Positions 1-8,696 of a DNA stretch of 64,000 bases are shown here, piece after piece; position 1 is the stretch's first letter, and every line of letters starts with the position of its first letter. The stretch spans positions 42,716 through 106,715 of the forward strand of contig WHSU01000009.1 in the NCBI GenBank assembly GCA_009379925.1. Direction: 5' to 3'. The notes under the pieces are model-generated. The model was not told the origin of the DNA, did not search any database, and saw only the letters and a program-made list of their open reading frames with translations. The position numbers were made by a program, and so were the translations under genes. The stretch comes from Dehalococcoidia bacterium (GTDB lineage Bacteria; Chloroflexota; Dehalococcoidia; UBA2979).

Positions 1-1
1 C

Positions 2-577
2 ATCGACGAGGCGTACATCGAGTTTTCGCACGCTGAGTCGCTGGCCGGCCGGGCCGCTTCGGATGCCTCGCTCGTTGTGTTGCGGACGTTCAGCAAGTGG
101 GGCGGGCTGGCCGGATTGCGGCTCGGGTACGGCGTGATGGCGCCGGGCACCGCCGACCTCCTGTTGCGCGCCAAGCAGCCCTACAACGTGAGCGCTGCAG
201 CAGAGGCAGCCGCCCTCGCGACGCTCCAGGACACCGAGGCGCTCGACGAGCGCGCGTGCCGCATCGCCGGCGACCGTGACCGGCTGGCGGAGCGGCTCGA
301 GGCCCTCGGCTGGGTCTACCCGTGGCCCTCGGAGGCGAACTTCCTGCTCTGCGGGCTCGCGCTCGGGACCGGCCTCGAGGTGCGGGACGAACTCCGGCGG
401 CGCGGCATCTTCGTGCGCTACTTCACGGCGCCAAGGCTGGCGGACCACGTCCGCATCTCCATCGGTACTCCGGAGCAGAACGACCGCGTGGTCGAGGCGA
501 TGCGTGGGATCGGCGAGGCGCTGGCTTCGGCCGTCGCGGGCTCGGGTAGTGGTTCAGGGAAAGAGGCCGCGAAGTGA
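2..577 (+). CDS. hisC: Histidinol-phosphate aminotransferase, C-terminal part (5' end outside window)
   Basis: PLP-dependent transaminase of histidine synthesis that converts imidazole-acetol phosphate to histidinol phosphate in the cytoplasm. The frame is open from the window edge, so about 191 C-terminal residues are visible. The motif TFSKWGGLAGLRLGYG carries the Schiff-base lysine (codon 95-97), and the C-terminal Arg motif HVRISIGTPEQN that binds substrate phosphate/carboxylate is present. The stop overlaps the GTG start of hisB (GTGA), which implies translational coupling in a his operon. The last residues are a low-complexity Gly-Ser tail. The hisB neighbour makes the hisC call more specific than a generic class I aminotransferase. 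Confidence 0.93.
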   Translation: MDEAYIEFSHAESLAGRAASDASLVVLRTFSKWGGLAGLRLGYGVMAPGTADLLLRAKQPYNVSAAAEAAALATLQDTEALDERACRIAGDRDRLAERLEALGWVYPWPSEANFLLCGLALGTGLEVRDELRRRGIFVRYFTAPRLADHVRISIGTPEQNDRVVEAMRGIGEALASAVAGSGSGSGKEAAK

Positions 578-1182
578 GGATGCCGAACGAGCGCCGGGCG
601 ACCGTTGAGCGCGACACCGCCGAGACGCGCGTCCACGTCGACCTGAACGTGGACGGCACCGGGCGCGCCGAGGTGGCCACGGGCATCGGCTTCTACGACC
701 ACATGCTGACCGCCTTCGCCCGCCACGGCCGCTTCGACCTGACCGTCCGCGCCTCTGGCGACCTGGAGATCGACGCCCACCACACGATGGAGGACATCGC
801 GCTGGTCCTTGGCCAGGCGTTCGACGAGGCTCTCGGCGACCGGGCCGGCATCGTGCGGATGGGGGACGCGCTGGTGCCGCTCGACGAGGCGCTGGTGCAG
901 GTCGCCATCGATATCTCGGGCCGCCCATACGCCGCGACCAACCTCCAGTTCACCGGCGACCGCATCGGTGAGGCGCCGGCGGAGATGGTGTCGCACGTCC
1001 TGCGCTCGTTCGCCTCGACAGCGAAGGTGGCTCTGCACGCCCGCCAGCTCGCCGGCGCCAACGACCACCACATCGCCGAAGCGACGATGAAGGCGCTTGG
1101 CCGCGCCCTCGACGCCGCCAGCACCTACGACTCCCGAATCGCCGGCGAGGTCCCGTCGACGAAGGAGACACTGACGGCGTAG
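574..1182 (+). CDS. hisB: Imidazoleglycerol-phosphate dehydratase
   Basis: Manganese enzyme that dehydrates imidazole-glycerol phosphate to imidazole-acetol phosphate, the substrate of HisC. At 202 residues it is the normal length of a monofunctional HisB with no phosphatase fusion. Family motifs are in order: FYDHML near residue 30, the metal-binding DAHHTMED near residue 65, a second HH pair (NDHHIAEATMKA) near residue 155, and the C-terminal PSTKETL. The GTG start at 574 overlaps the hisC stop. The absence of a fused phosphatase fits a separate HisN-like phosphatase, a candidate for which lies at 2945-3757. Confidence 0.97.
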   Translation: MRMPNERRATVERDTAETRVHVDLNVDGTGRAEVATGIGFYDHMLTAFARHGRFDLTVRASGDLEIDAHHTMEDIALVLGQAFDEALGDRAGIVRMGDALVPLDEALVQVAIDISGRPYAATNLQFTGDRIGEAPAEMVSHVLRSFASTAKVALHARQLAGANDHHIAEATMKALGRALDAASTYDSRIAGEVPSTKETLTA

Positions 1183-1231
1183 GGTTCGGAGTGCGACGAG
1201 CGCCGCCAGCCACCACGAAGGGCGGCAGTGC

Positions 1232-1882
1232 ATGATGCGACTCCTACTCACCGGCTTCGAGCCCTTCGGCGGCGAGACCGTGAACCCCTCGGCCGAGGTG
1301 GTGGCGCGTGTTGCCGCGCAGCCGCCGGCGGGCGTCGAGGTGACGCCGCTGCTCCTGCCGGTGCGCGGGCGCATCTCCTTCGAGCGGCTCGTCCCTGCGT
1401 TCGAGGCGGGTGGCTTCGATGCGTGGCTTGGCGTGGGACAGGCCGGCGGGCGCGCCGCGCTCTCCGTGGAACGCGTCGGCATCAACCTGCTGATCGACCG
1501 CGGGCAGCGGCTTCCAGACGAGACCGCGGGCTCGGAGGAGCAGACCCTCGTCGAAGGCGGGCCGGCCGCGTACTTCTCCCGCTTGCCGGTCGTCGCGCTC
1601 GCGCGCCGGATGACCGAGGCGGGCGCGCCCTCGGCCGTCTCGAATACGGCCGGCGCCTACATCTGCAATGAGGCGCTCTACGCCATGCGGCACCACCTGA
1701 CGAGCACCGGCCGCGACGTACCGAGTGGCTTCATCCACCTCCCGTACCTGCCAGAGCAGGTGGCCGACAAGCCGTCCGCTACCCCCTCGATGGCGCTCGA
1801 GACGCAGGTCCTCGGCGTGCGCGTAGCCATCGAGGTGATGCGGGAGTTGGTGGCCGCGCGGGTGGCGACGGCGGCGCTGTAG
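1232..1882 (+). CDS. pcp: Pyroglutamyl-peptidase I (pyrrolidone-carboxylate peptidase)
   Basis: Cysteine peptidase of family C15 that removes N-terminal pyroglutamate from peptides in the cytoplasm. It begins with the typical LLTGFEPFGG motif. The catalytic Glu lies in SVERVGINL, the Cys in SNTAGAYICNE and the His in FIHLPYLPEQ. The length of 216 residues is normal. Two ATGs stand in tandem (1232 and 1235), preceded by a GAAGGGCGG Shine-Dalgarno stretch, so the start is uncertain by one codon. It follows hisB by 49 nt on the same strand and may be co-transcribed with it. Confidence 0.94.
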   Translation: MMRLLLTGFEPFGGETVNPSAEVVARVAAQPPAGVEVTPLLLPVRGRISFERLVPAFEAGGFDAWLGVGQAGGRAALSVERVGINLLIDRGQRLPDETAGSEEQTLVEGGPAAYFSRLPVVALARRMTEAGAPSAVSNTAGAYICNEALYAMRHHLTSTGRDVPSGFIHLPYLPEQVADKPSATPSMALETQVLGVRVAIEVMRELVAARVATAAL

Positions 1883-1887
1883 CCGTC

Positions 1888-2935
1888 GTGGCGCTGTCCA
1901 TCCCGCAGTCCGATGCCGACTTCACCGCCGACTGGCTGAGCGCCGCGCTGGCCGACGCCGGCATCGATGCTTCGGTGAGCAGGGTATCCGTCGATGCTGT
2001 CTCGTTGCCGAGCGTTGCCTCGGAGGTCAGACGGGTCCGGGTCCGCTACGCCCGGCTCACGCAGGCGGCGCCTGCCTCGCTGATCTGGAAGCGCTCGGCG
2101 GCCGAGCCTGAGCGTCGGACGGCGTTCGCGAGGGATACGAGCGCGAGGTCACCTTCTACCGGGACATCGCCCCGCCGACGCCATGCACGTCCCCCACTGC
2201 TATCGGGCCGACCTCGACGCCACGACGCACGCCCATGTCCTGCTGCTGGAGGACCTTCCGGAGTTCGCGCCGGGCGACCTTCGCCGTGGCCTGACCGTCG
2301 ACGAGGCGCAGCGGTTCGTGCGGCAGATCGCCGGGCTGCACGCGTCGCGCTGGGGCCTGGAGGCGCCGCCGTCGTCCGCCGAGACCGAGCGCTACCGGGA
2401 CTTCTACCGATCGCAGGTGGAGTCGAGCATGGGCTTCCTCGGGCAGTTCCTCGAGGTGGACGACCATGCACTGGTCGACCGCTTTGGCCGACAGGTGCTT
2501 GAGTGGCTCCGTCGGCTCGCCGCCGCGCCGCAAACGCTGAATCACGGCGACGCACACGGAGCGAACGTGCTCTTCGAGCCCGTCGAGGGGGGCGACCTCG
2601 CCATCATCGATTGGCAGGGATGGCGGACGGGCGCCGGCATCCTGGACGTCGCGCGGTTCCTCACGCTGAGCCTGCCATCGGACGTGCGGCGTGAAGCCGA
2701 AGCCGGCCTCGTGGCTTCGTACGTCGCGGCGCTGGCGGAGGGCGGCGTAGAGTACCCGTCCGAGCAAGCCTGGGCTGACTATCGCGCCGGATCCGGCTGG
2801 CAGTGGGGCTGGGCCGTGAATTTCTCCCGCCACGCATCGACCTGGAGCGACGACACGCGAGACCTCATGCACACTCTCGTGCCGCGCGCCGTCGAGGCGC
2901 TCCGCGACGCCGCCCGTAGCGGGCTGCTCGACTAG
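1888..2935 (+). pseudogene. APH/EcKinase-like small-molecule phosphotransferase, split by two frameshifts
   Basis: The reading needs three frames. The first 80 or so codons from GTG 1888 run in one frame to about 2131. The segment beginning GYEREVTFYRDIAPP (from 2133) is in a second frame, and MHVPHCY onward (2183-2935) is in a third. Joined, they give a roughly 350-residue kinase-like protein with the phosphotransferase catalytic loop LNHGDAHGANV and the metal-binding IIDWQGWRTG. Each break is explained by one missing base (near 2131 and near 2180). It resembles the ecdysteroid-kinase/aminoglycoside-phosphotransferase superfamily; the substrate is unknown. It could be a real pseudogene or two consensus errors. 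If the upstream part is ignored, the 3' piece alone still has the active site. Confidence 0.75.
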
Positions 2936-2944
2936 ACTCGGCGC

Positions 2945-3757
2945 ATGGCTACCGAAGCCGCGCCCACGACCGCCGAGATGCTGGCGTTCGCACTCGATCT
3001 GGCGGACGAGGCGGACCGGCTCACCATGCAGTACTACCGAGGTGACGCCGCCATCCAGGAGAAGGCGGACGGCTCGCTGGTCACGCGCGCGGACCAGGAG
3101 ACCGAGGCGTACCTGCGCCGCCGCATCCTCGGCCGCTTCCCGGATCACGCCATCCTCGGTGAGGAGGAGGGCTTCGCGCAGGGCGCTGACGCCTCCGCGC
3201 GCTGGGTGATCGACCCGGTCGACGGGACGCACGGCTTCGCACGCGGCGTCCCGGTGTGGGCGACCCTGATCGCCTTCGAGCGCGACCGGGTGTTCGAGGT
3301 GGGCGTGGCCTCCGCGCCCGCGCTTGGCACTCGATGGTGGGCGGGGCGGGGCCTCGGCGCGTACCGTGGCGCGCTGCCGGCGCGCGGGCACACCGGTGAG
3401 CGGATCGCGGTGTCGGATGTCGTGTCGCTCGGCGCGGCGCAGGTGCTCTACGGCTCGTACCGGCTGACGCTCGATGCGTGGGAGGGGCGCACCGAACGGC
3501 TCCTGCGGGGGGCGTGGCGGACCCGTGGGTTCGGCGACTTCTGGAGTCATTGCCTCGTTGCGGAAGGGGCTGCCGAGGTGATGCTGGAGGGCGAAATCTC
3601 GCCGTGGGACATCGCCGCGCTGCTTGTGATCGTGGAGGAAGCGGGCGGGCGGCTGACCGACATCGATGGCAACGCCACCATCGAGGCGGGCCACTGCATC
3701 ACGACGAACGGCGCGCTCCACGAGCAGGTCCTGCGGACGCTCCGAGGCGAGGAGTAG
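2945..3757 (+). CDS. Inositol-monophosphatase family phosphatase, candidate histidinol-phosphatase
   Basis: Mg-dependent phosphatase of the FIG/IMPase fold, 270 residues. Metal-binding motifs are visible: the GEEEG loop near residue 75, the signature WVIDPVDGTHGFARG near residues 92-106, and the C-terminal SPWDIAA near residue 220. Enzymes of this subfamily act on inositol phosphates, histidinol phosphate (HisN) or other sugar phosphates. The nearby hisC-hisB, with HisB lacking a phosphatase domain, makes histidinol phosphate a plausible substrate, but that is inference from context. The ATG at 2945 lies 10 nt after the end of the broken phosphotransferase. Confidence 0.85.
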   Translation: MATEAAPTTAEMLAFALDLADEADRLTMQYYRGDAAIQEKADGSLVTRADQETEAYLRRRILGRFPDHAILGEEEGFAQGADASARWVIDPVDGTHGFARGVPVWATLIAFERDRVFEVGVASAPALGTRWWAGRGLGAYRGALPARGHTGERIAVSDVVSLGAAQVLYGSYRLTLDAWEGRTERLLRGAWRTRGFGDFWSHCLVAEGAAEVMLEGEISPWDIAALLVIVEEAGGRLTDIDGNATIEAGHCITTNGALHEQVLRTLRGEE

Positions 3758-3778
3758 CCCACCGACCGCCAGGATCCG

Positions 3779-4498
3779 TCACAGTCGGCGCAGGACGTAC
3801 TTCGCGAAAATGCCGTCCGCCGAGTACTCGGCGTCCTCGATCGAGAACCCGCTGCGCTGGATGATCGGCTCGAGCAGCCAGGTGAAGGTCGAGTGCTCGT
3901 CGCGGACGTGCTCTTCGATGTCGCCGCGGCTCCAGCCGTCGACTACCGTCGCCTCGAGGGTGGAACACCAGCTTTCGATGCGCTCCTCAATCTCGGCCGG
4001 GTCGAAGCTGTAGGTGATGTCCCAGAGCCGGAACACACCACCCGGGCGGAGCATCTGGTGGATGCGAGCGAGCGCTATGGCTTTCCAGAAGTCGGGCAGG
4101 TGGTGCAGGGCGTACCGGGAGTAGACGAAGTCCGCGGGACGTCCTTCATGCTCGTAGGTCAGGAATCCCGCCTGCACGAGGTCGACGCGGCCCTGCGCCC
4201 GGTCGACCTTCGCACGCAGCACGTCGAGCATCACAGGCGACACGTCCGCGGCCACGACTCGGGCGCAAAGCGGCGCGACGGCGAGCGTGAACTGCCCCGT
4301 CCCGGGGCCGATCTCGACGACCGTCGAGTCGCTGGTCAGGCCAAGACCCACGCACAGGGCGACCTCGTCGCCGGCGGCCGCGTCTTCGATGGCGTCGTAG
4401 CGAGCCGCGTGACCGGCATCGAGGTTTTCGCGGCCGGCGCTCGCGACCTCGTCGAGCAACCAGCCGGGGCGCGCTTCGGGCGGCTGCATTCGTGCCAT
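3779..4498 (-). CDS. Class I SAM-dependent methyltransferase
   Basis: A 239-residue protein with the Rossmann methyltransferase motif I VVEIGPGTGQFTLAVA near residue 65, an acidic motif II (VVAADVSPVMLDVL), and a motif like YALHHLPDFWKAIAL in the middle. This is the layout of methyltransf_11/25 proteins. The substrate is not recognisable. The open frame extends further 5', but the ATG at 4498 (MARMQPPE) is where the family-like sequence begins; the upstream extension is Arg/Pro-rich frame noise. It is convergent with the phosphatase gene, with 21 nt between stops. Confidence 0.85.
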   Translation of the reverse strand: MARMQPPEARPGWLLDEVASAGRENLDAGHAARYDAIEDAAAGDEVALCVGLGLTSDSTVVEIGPGTGQFTLAVAPLCARVVAADVSPVMLDVLRAKVDRAQGRVDLVQAGFLTYEHEGRPADFVYSRYALHHLPDFWKAIALARIHQMLRPGGVFRLWDITYSFDPAEIEERIESWCSTLEATVVDGWSRGDIEEHVRDEHSTFTWLLEPIIQRSGFSIEDAEYSADGIFAKYVLRRL

Positions 4499-4569
4499 CC
4501 TGTCAGACGACGCGCACAATCGCCAGAACGTCCGTCGGTGTAGACCGGTCAAGGGGGCAACCCGCCCCG

Positions 4570-4803
4570 TCAGTCCGCGCTGACCTCGATGTAGTCTTCG
4601 CCGGGCACGGTGGTCACCCTCATCCAGCGCTCGGTGCCGTCGTCGAAGCGGAAGAGGTGGCGGCCCTCGAGGTCCCAATGCGGGCCGGGGTCATCGGGCC
4701 GCAGCAGGTAAGTGCGCGGCTTCTCCGGATGGGGTTCGGCGCGGGCCACGCCCGCGGTCGCGCTCCCTCAGCAGTGAATCAACTCGATGATCTGTTCGGC
4801 CAT
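4570..4803 (-). CDS. Small unknown ORF with an in-frame TGA at codon 12
   Basis: From ATG 4803 the frame reads 11 codons (MAEQIIELIHC), then TGA (4770-4768), then 65 more codons ending in YIEVSAD. The post-TGA part is clearly protein-like (LRPDDPGPHWDLEGRHLF, ERWMRVTTVPGEDY) and G/C-biased at third positions. A shorter alternative starts at GTG 4749 after the TGA and gives about 59 residues. The ORF begins 12 nt after the higA stop and could belong to the purC-purS-higA transcript. I do not recognise the family. The TGA may be a sequencing error, a mutation, or simply a boundary with the true start downstream. Confidence 0.45.
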
Positions 4804-4815
4804 GGGGCGACGGTA

Positions 4816-5115
4816 TCACGCCTCCGCGGGAGTGCGCCCATGTAGTCGCTTGACGCGCCGGCTTGGTCGGTGCCGCGCGAGGTCGTGGTTCGTTTGAAGG
4901 TTCATCCAGAACTCGGGGGTCGTATCGAGCGCCTCAGCGAACAGCCACGCTGTCTCGGGCGTCACCCCTCGCTTCGCCCGCACGACCTCGTTAACGCGCT
5001 GGACCGGAACGCCGATGTGCTCGGCGAACGCGACCTGGGTCACGCCGAGCAGCTCGAGGAACTCCTCAAGCAGGATCTCGCCGGGATGGGTCGGGATGCG
5101 GTTAGTCGGTCTCAT
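4816..5115 (-). CDS. higA: HigA-family antitoxin-like XRE regulator (orphan)
   Basis: A 99-residue helix-turn-helix protein with the HigA/VapI layout: PTHPGEILLEEFLELLGVTQ at the N-terminus, the recognition segment HIGVPVQRVNEVVRAKRGVTPETA, and the C-terminal TPEFWMNLQ. HigA normally neutralises the HigB mRNA interferase and represses its own operon, with higB directly upstream. Here the upstream gene is purS, 21 nt away, and no RelE/HigB-like ORF is present on either side. It is therefore an orphan antitoxin or a recruited regulator at the end of a purine operon. Confidence 0.85.
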   Translation of the reverse strand: MRPTNRIPTHPGEILLEEFLELLGVTQVAFAEHIGVPVQRVNEVVRAKRGVTPETAWLFAEALDTTPEFWMNLQTNHDLARHRPSRRVKRLHGRTPAEA

Positions 5116-5136
5116 TGGATGCTCGCCGTCGCGCTT

Positions 5137-5409
5137 TCACGCGCCCGTGGCGGCGACTTCGCTGACTTCGAACTCGAATTGCTCGATGACGCCGTTCGCC
5201 AGCAGGCGGTCGCACATCTGGTGTACCGACTCCTCGGCGGCGGAACCGCTCTCCGCTTCGAGAGTCACTTCGAGGCGTTTCCCGACACGCACGGTCTGCA
5301 CGCCGGCGAAGCCGAGCGTGTGCAGCCCATCGCGGACCGCGAGGCCCTGCGGGTCGTTCACCAGCGGCTTGAGCATGACGTTGATGCGCGCGAGGTAGGT
5401 CGAGGCCAT
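5137..5409 (-). CDS. purS: Phosphoribosylformylglycinamidine synthase subunit PurS
   Basis: A 90-residue subunit that joins PurL and PurQ in the three-part FGAM synthase of purine synthesis. The features are typical of the family: ARINVMLKPLVNDPQG at the N-terminus (usual form V.LK..VLDPQG), then the strand-helix VRDGLHTLGFAGVQTVRVGK, a C-terminal MCDRLLANGVIEQFEFEV, and the usual length. It follows purC on the same strand with a 34-nt gap. purQ and purL are not in the window, so they lie elsewhere in the genome. Confidence 0.92.
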   Translation of the reverse strand: MASTYLARINVMLKPLVNDPQGLAVRDGLHTLGFAGVQTVRVGKRLEVTLEAESGSAAEESVHQMCDRLLANGVIEQFEFEVSEVAATGA

Positions 5410-5443
5410 GGGGTCAGCGGCTCCTGCTCTGTTGCGCTGTGGG

Positions 5444-6358
5444 CTATGCGGCGGGCTCTGGCAGCGGCTCGCCGGTGATGCGGCGGTACGCCTCCTGGTA
5501 GCGCTCGCTCATCGCCGTCACCACGTCGTCCGGCAACTCCGGGCCGGGCGGCTGCTTGTCCCAATCGAGGGCGTCGAGCCAGTCGCGTAGCGGCTGCTTG
5601 TCGAAGGACGGCTGCTCCTCGCCCGGCCGGTACTGGTCGGCGGGCCAGAAGCGCGAGGAGTCCGGGGTCATCACCTCGTCGATCAGGGTGACCTCGCCGT
5701 CCAGCCAGCCGAATTCGAACTTCGTGTCGGCCATCAGGATGCCATGCTCCCGCGCCAGGTTCGCGCCGTAGCGGTAGAGCGCCAGCGAGCGCAGCTTGAG
5801 GACGTTGGCCGTCTCCGCACCGAGCGCCGCCTCCACCTCCTCGTAGGTCATCGGCGCGTCGTGCGCCGGCGGCTCGGCCTTCGAGGTGGGCGTGAAGATC
5901 GGCTCCAGCAGTTGCATGCTCTTCACGAGCCCCTCGGGCAGGGGGATGCCGCAGATGCTGCCGGTCTTCTGGTACTCGGTCCACCCGGAGCCGGTGATGT
6001 AGCCGCGCACCACGGCCTCCACCTTCAGCACCTCGGCGCGACGCATCACCATGGAGCGTCCGAAGAACGCGGGGTCCTCAACGCCGAACTCCGAGGCGTT
6101 CGAAGCATCGAGGACGGCGACGAAGGCGCTGGGGACGACCTCCTTCGTGCGCTCGTACCAGAACGCCGAGAGCCGCGTGAGCACCTCGCCCTTGCGCGGG
6201 ACGCCGGTCGGCAGTACCACGTCGAAGGCCGATACGCGGTCGGTGGCGACGAGCAGCAGGCGGTCGCCGGGCAGCGCGTAGATGTCGCGCACCTTCGCCG
6301 AATGCACCTTCTCCAAACCGGGTAGTTCGGAGGACATGAGGACGGCTTCGTAGGGCAT
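5444..6358 (-). CDS. purC: Phosphoribosylaminoimidazole-succinocarboxamide synthase (SAICAR synthetase)
   Basis: ATP-dependent ligase that joins CAIR and aspartate. At 304 residues it is the longer eukaryote-like bacterial form. Motifs: KVRDIYALPGDRLLLVATDRVSAFD near the N-terminus, VVRGYITGSGWTEY in the middle, and DTKFEFG followed by LIDEVMTPDSSRFWP in the catalytic region. The frame is open a further 73 codons upstream, but ATG 6358 has a good ribosome site (GGGAGGT six nt away) and begins at the family N-terminus. It is the first gene of purC-purS-higA. Confidence 0.95.
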   Translation of the reverse strand: MPYEAVLMSSELPGLEKVHSAKVRDIYALPGDRLLLVATDRVSAFDVVLPTGVPRKGEVLTRLSAFWYERTKEVVPSAFVAVLDASNASEFGVEDPAFFGRSMVMRRAEVLKVEAVVRGYITGSGWTEYQKTGSICGIPLPEGLVKSMQLLEPIFTPTSKAEPPAHDAPMTYEEVEAALGAETANVLKLRSLALYRYGANLAREHGILMADTKFEFGWLDGEVTLIDEVMTPDSSRFWPADQYRPGEEQPSFDKQPLRDWLDALDWDKQPPGPELPDDVVTAMSERYQEAYRRITGEPLPEPAA

Positions 6359-6526
6359 TCGGGACCTCCCGTGGTCAAGGGGGGTGACGGCGATGGGGGA
6401 CACCGCCAGCCTAGCAGCGAGGTGCGACAGGGCATAGGTGCTCGGTTGCGCACCCGCCGCCGTGACGCCGCGTCCCCGCTGCTGTACGTTCCCGTCGACT
6501 CGTCGTCGAGCCAGCCGAGGTGGCTG

Positions 6527-7162
6527 ATGCCGGTTCCCCGCGTGCACCTGTTGCGGCATGGCCATTCCATGTGGCAAACGGACTACGACATCACGGGGAT
6601 CGATCCGGTGGTTCCCGACGCACGACTGTCCGAGCGTGGTCGGGACCAGGCGGCCGCGGTGGCAGGTGAGGTCCAGCGGCTGGGTGTCAAGCTCATTGTC
6701 ACCTCACCCCTGACCCGCGCGATCGAGACGGCCCTCGGCGTGGTCGATCCCACCTCACGTGCCTCCGTCGTTGTCGATTCCTTGGTCCGCGAGCGACTAG
6801 GCGACAGCTGCGACATCGGACGTTCCCCCGCCGAGTTGGCGTGCGAGTTCCCGGCGCTCGATTTTGGCCGCCTCGCCGATACCTGGTGGTACACAGGCCC
6901 GCCGGACGGGCGCGGGATCCCAATCGAGTCACGGGATCGTCTGGCAGAGCGGGCTTCGAGGTTTCGGTCGTGGCTACTCACGCGCGCGGAGCGCTCGGTC
7001 CTGGTTGTCAGCCACTCGGACTTCATCCGACAGTTCGCCGGGGTCAGGTTGGACAACTGCGTGCTCTTCGAGTGGACCATCGACCGCCCGTACCTGCTCG
7101 CCTCGCCAGGTGGGAGCGGGACCGGGCACCTGCCAGCAGTCCCCGCGAACGACTCGAGGTGA
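6527..7162 (+). CDS. Histidine-phosphatase (phosphoglycerate-mutase-like) family protein
   Basis: A 211-residue protein with the RHG active-site motif VHLLRHGHS at the N-terminus, whose His becomes phosphorylated. The second catalytic region is VLVVSHSDFIRQF near residue 160, with SPLTRAIETA in between. Such proteins may be phosphatases or mutases of small phosphorylated metabolites. The genuine glycolytic mutase here is more likely the apgM at 24 kb, so a phosphatase role is more probable. The start at ATG 6527 gives the classical N-terminus; the frame extends upstream without similarity. It is divergent from purC. Confidence 0.85.
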   Translation: MPVPRVHLLRHGHSMWQTDYDITGIDPVVPDARLSERGRDQAAAVAGEVQRLGVKLIVTSPLTRAIETALGVVDPTSRASVVVDSLVRERLGDSCDIGRSPAELACEFPALDFGRLADTWWYTGPPDGRGIPIESRDRLAERASRFRSWLLTRAERSVLVVSHSDFIRQFAGVRLDNCVLFEWTIDRPYLLASPGGSGTGHLPAVPANDSR

Positions 7163-7169
7163 GCACCGG

Positions 7170-8471
7170 CTAAGCGAGCAGCCCGATCCGACGGAAGCTC
7201 TCGTCCGTGTGCTGGAGGAACGCCTGAGGGTCGAAGATGGCGTCGAGGTCAGCCGCGTCCAGGCGCTCGCGGACCTCGGGGTCGGCGTCCAAGAGGTCGC
7301 GCAGGGGGACCTCGTCGTGCCAGGCGCGCATCGAGTTGCGCTTCACGATCTCGTAGGCCGCCTCGCGCTTCAGCCCCGCCTCGATCAGCGCGTTCAGCAC
7401 CTTCGAGGAGTAGACGAGGCCCTGCGTCGCCTCTAGGTTGCGGCGCATACGGTCCGGGTAGACGCGGAGCCCGGCCATGACCCCGGTGAAGATGTGCAGC
7501 ATGTAGTCGAGGAGGCCTGTGGCGTCCGGCAGGATGACGCGCTCGGCGCTGGAGTGCGAGATGTCGCGCTCGTGCCAGAGCGCCACGTTCTCGAAGCCTG
7601 TCGTCGAGTAGCCGCGCAGCGTCCGGGCCAGTCCACAGACGCGCTCGCACAGCTCCGGGTTGCGTTTGTGCGGCATCGAGGACGAGCCGGTCTGCCCGCC
7701 CTCTTCGAAGGGCTCTTCCGCTTCGCGGATATCGGTGCGCTGCAGGCCTCGGATCTCGGTGGCGAACTTCTCCAGCGAGGCCGCGAGGCCCGCGAGTACG
7801 CCGAGGTAGAAGGCGTGGCGGTCGCGCTGGATCACCTGCGTCGTCACCGGCGCCACGCGCAGCCCCAGCCGGCGGCAGGCGTCCTCCTCGACGGACGGGG
7901 GCACCGAGGCGTGCGTGCCCACGGGCCCGGACATCTGGCCGACGGCGACCTGGTCGCGCGCCAGGGCGATGCGTTCCTCGTGGCGGCGCAGTTCGTCCAC
8001 CCAGACCGCTAGCTTCAGCCCGAAGGTCGTCGGCTCCGCGTGCATGCCGTGGGTGCGGCCGATCATGACTGTGTCTTTGTGTTCGACGGCACGCCGCGCG
8101 ATCACTTCTCGCAACTGCTTTGTACCGCGGTCGATGAGGTCCAGCGCGTCCACCAGTTGTAAGCATGTGGCGGTGTCCCACACGTCGTTACTGGTCAGCC
8201 CGTAGTGCACCCACCGAGACTCGTCACCCAGCGAGTCGGCGACCGACCGTAAGAAGGCGGTCACATCGTGGTGGGTCTCATCGATGTAACGCATCACATC
8301 GGGCACGTCGACGCGGGCGTTGGCCCGCACCCGCTCGGCGTCCGCGCGCGGCACCACGCCGGCGTCCGCCCACGCCTCGACGACGGCGACCTCGACGCGC
8401 AGCCAGGTCTGGAACTTGTGCTCGTCCGACCAGATCGCGGTCATCTCCGGCCGCGCGTAGCGGGGGATCAT
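7170..8471 (-). CDS. purB: Adenylosuccinate lyase
   Basis: Cleaves SAICAR to AICAR plus fumarate and adenylosuccinate to AMP plus fumarate. At 433 residues it is full length. The fumarase/aspartase superfamily signature [10 protein letters not shown] is near residue 265. The active-site segments [13 protein letters not shown] and [14 protein letters not shown] are intact, and the N-terminus [17 protein letters not shown] is typical. It is transcribed alone, convergent with the histidine-phosphatase gene, with 7 nt between the two stops. Confidence 0.97.
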   Translation of the reverse strand: MIPRYARPEMTAIWSDEHKFQTWLRVEVAVVEAWADAGVVPRADAERVRANARVDVPDVMRYIDETHHDVTAFLRSVADSLGDESRWVHYGLTSNDVWDTATCLQLVDALDLIDRGTKQLREVIARRAVEHKDTVMIGRTHGMHAEPTTFGLKLAVWVDELRRHEERIALARDQVAVGQMSGPVGTHASVPPSVEEDACRRLGLRVAPVTTQVIQRDRHAFYLGVLAGLAASLEKFATEIRGLQRTDIREAEEPFEEGGQTGSSSMPHKRNPELCERVCGLARTLRGYSTTGFENVALWHERDISHSSAERVILPDATGLLDYMLHIFTGVMAGLRVYPDRMRRNLEATQGLVYSSKVLNALIEAGLKREAAYEIVKRNSMRAWHDEVPLRDLLDADPEVRERLDAADLDAIFDPQAFLQHTDESFRRIGLLA

Positions 8472-8659
8472 CGGGGCGCCTCGTGCGCGTCTTCGGGCCT
8501 CGGGTGGTGCTTCACACGAGGAGTCTAGGGACGCCGGCGGCGGGCGGCAACGTGGGGCGAAACCGGGAGATTACGCGACTTCCAACGCACAACGATTGAC
8601 ATATTGGGTTATCCTGCGGACGCTCCGGTCCAGGGGCGCGGTCCACCTCGGTGCCCCCC

Positions 8660-8690
8660 CCCCACTCTCCCGGCCGGAGCGGGAGAGGAT
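8660..8690. repeat. REP-like palindrome after a C10 homopolymer
   Basis: A perfect 8-bp stem, CTCTCCCG (8665-8672) and CGGGAGAG (8680-8687), with a 7-nt loop GCCGGAG. It is preceded by a run of ten C residues. Short palindromes of this type are common as dispersed intergenic repeats in GC-rich genomes. Only one copy was noticed in this window. It lies just before the LuxR relic and could instead act as a transcription stop. Confidence 0.5.
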
Positions 8691-8696
8691 GCTGCC

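Noticed and set aside
418..1485. Reverse open frame of 355 codons across hisC, hisB and pcp
   Set aside because: Antisense to three recognised enzymes and lacks any motif.
2156..3721. Long reverse-strand open frame (521 codons) opposite the phosphotransferase and phosphatase genes
   Set aside because: It is antisense to a clear inositol-phosphatase-family gene, Arg/His/Val-rich, and shows no domain; typical of GC-rich mirror frames.
4750..4770. Selenocysteine insertion at the TGA of the small ORF as a firm call
   Set aside because: The hairpin loop is only three nt, no sel genes are in view, and a downstream GTG start explains the ORF equally well.
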